A stretch of DNA of 64,000 nucleotides from an uncultured Ruegeria sp. Its GTDB lineage: Bacteria; Pseudomonadota; Alphaproteobacteria; Rhodobacterales; Rhodobacteraceae. The translations under genes and the position numbers were made by a program. A model generated the notes under the pieces. That model was not told the DNA's origin. It was given only the letters and a program-made list of their open reading frames with translations, and ran no database searches. Each line of letters opens with the position of its first letter. Position 1 is the first letter of the stretch. This document shows, piece after piece, positions 63,820 through 64,000 of the stretch. Location of the stretch: the NCBI RefSeq assembly GCF_947500045.1, contig NZ_CANMQQ010000001.1, positions 186,001-250,000 on the forward strand, in the 5' to 3' direction.

Positions 63820-64000
63820 ATGCATATCGTGATCACAGGTGCCAATCGCGGCCTCGGGAAAACTCTTGCAGATCAATACCGTAGTGCGGGTCATGCAGTG
63901 ACCGGCACCGCGCGCAACGGAAGTGGCGAGGTCCTACTGGACGTGTCTGATCCGGCGCAGCACAGGGCCATGTCCGAACAGTTGCAAGGACGCCCAGTTG
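63820..64000 (+). CDS. Short-chain dehydrogenase, 3' end cut by window
   Basis: First 60 residues visible. Begins MHIVITGANRGLGKTLADQY, with the NAD(P)-binding TGxNRGLG motif of classical SDRs, followed by LLDVSDP, where an acidic residue is expected after strand 3. Runs off the right edge. Three bases after the DUF1178 stop, so probably co-transcribed. Confidence 0.88.
   Translation, partial: MHIVITGANRGLGKTLADQYRSAGHAVTGTARNGSGEVLLDVSDPAQHRAMSEQLQGRPV

Noticed and set aside
1..64000. Search for CRISPR arrays, tRNA/rRNA genes, insertion sequences, prophage or defence genes.
   Set aside because: No repeat arrays, no tRNA-like cloverleaf in the spacers, no transposase, integrase or phage structural frames were recognised. 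The spacers are short and most genes have clear housekeeping assignments.

Overview
The window reads as chromosomal DNA of an alphaproteobacterium of the Rhodobacteraceae, most likely the marine Roseobacter group (Ruegeria/Phaeobacter-like). The evidence is the moderately high GC, the gene order ruvCAB - ybgC - tolQRAB - pal - cpoB - tilS - ftsH, a fhs - chorismate mutase - folD cluster, a ctaC - ctaB - ctaG - ctaE cytochrome oxidase cluster without ctaD, a tad pilus locus, and a perfect FNR/FnrL-type box. No rRNA, tRNA, CRISPR array, insertion sequence, integrase or prophage gene was recognised. Nearly everything is core or near-core gene content, and no region stands out as a mobile island.

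Layout. 1-2.6 kb: the end of an MFS transporter gene, prmA and a small membrane protein, closed by a strong terminator. 2.7-14.9 kb: a DUF1127 protein on the minus strand, then a long plus-strand run of ruvC-ruvA-ruvB, an unknown conserved protein, ybgC, tolQ, tolR, tolA, tolB, pal, cpoB, tilS and ftsH, often with ATGA-type overlaps. It joins Holliday-junction processing to envelope constriction, tRNA-Ile lysidine synthesis and membrane proteolysis. 15-18.8 kb: a MOSC protein and the one-carbon block fhs / aroQ-type chorismate mutase / folD. 18.9-22.8 kb: a membrane-anchored LytTR protein, then on the minus strand the helicase and nuclease of the 'ligase-associated' DNA repair set. 22.8-34.9 kb: a minus-strand tad (Flp pilus) locus. 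In transcription order it is two Flp-type pilins, CpaB/RcpC, secretin RcpA, an OmpA-like lipoprotein, TadZ, TadA, TadB, TadC, two TPR lipoproteins, prepilin peptidase TadV and an AAA+ ATPase. The minor pilin genes tadE/F/G are not in this window.

35-43 kb: a lytic transglycosylase gene divergent from the pilins, a 3-oxoacid CoA-transferase pair, topA, dprA and tldD. 43.2-51 kb: the aa3-type cytochrome c oxidase cluster (ctaC, ctaB, a 53-residue membrane protein, ctaG, ctaE, surf1), running into thrC, an M16 peptidase and a GNAT acetyltransferase. A perfect TTGAT-N4-ATCAA box sits between tldD and ctaC. 51-64 kb: mixed metabolic genes, namely an MBL-fold protein, FAD-linked oxidase, fasciclin protein, apt, a basic small protein, LysE exporter, DUF418 protein, alpha/beta hydrolase, MTA phosphorylase, SulP transporter, flavin reductase, GNAT, EcsC, NUDIX, DUF1178 and the start of an SDR gene cut by the window edge.

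No clearly new multi-gene system was found. The best leads are smaller: a 29-residue three-cysteine peptide gene with a good ribosome binding site and its own terminator (41648-41737), a short sequence recurring at gene 3' ends in the sense orientation (four copies), the FNR box at ctaC/tldD, terminator-like hairpins inside the tad and cta operons, hairpins that appear to enclose translation signals of apt and the fasciclin gene, and the split repair set lacking its ligase.
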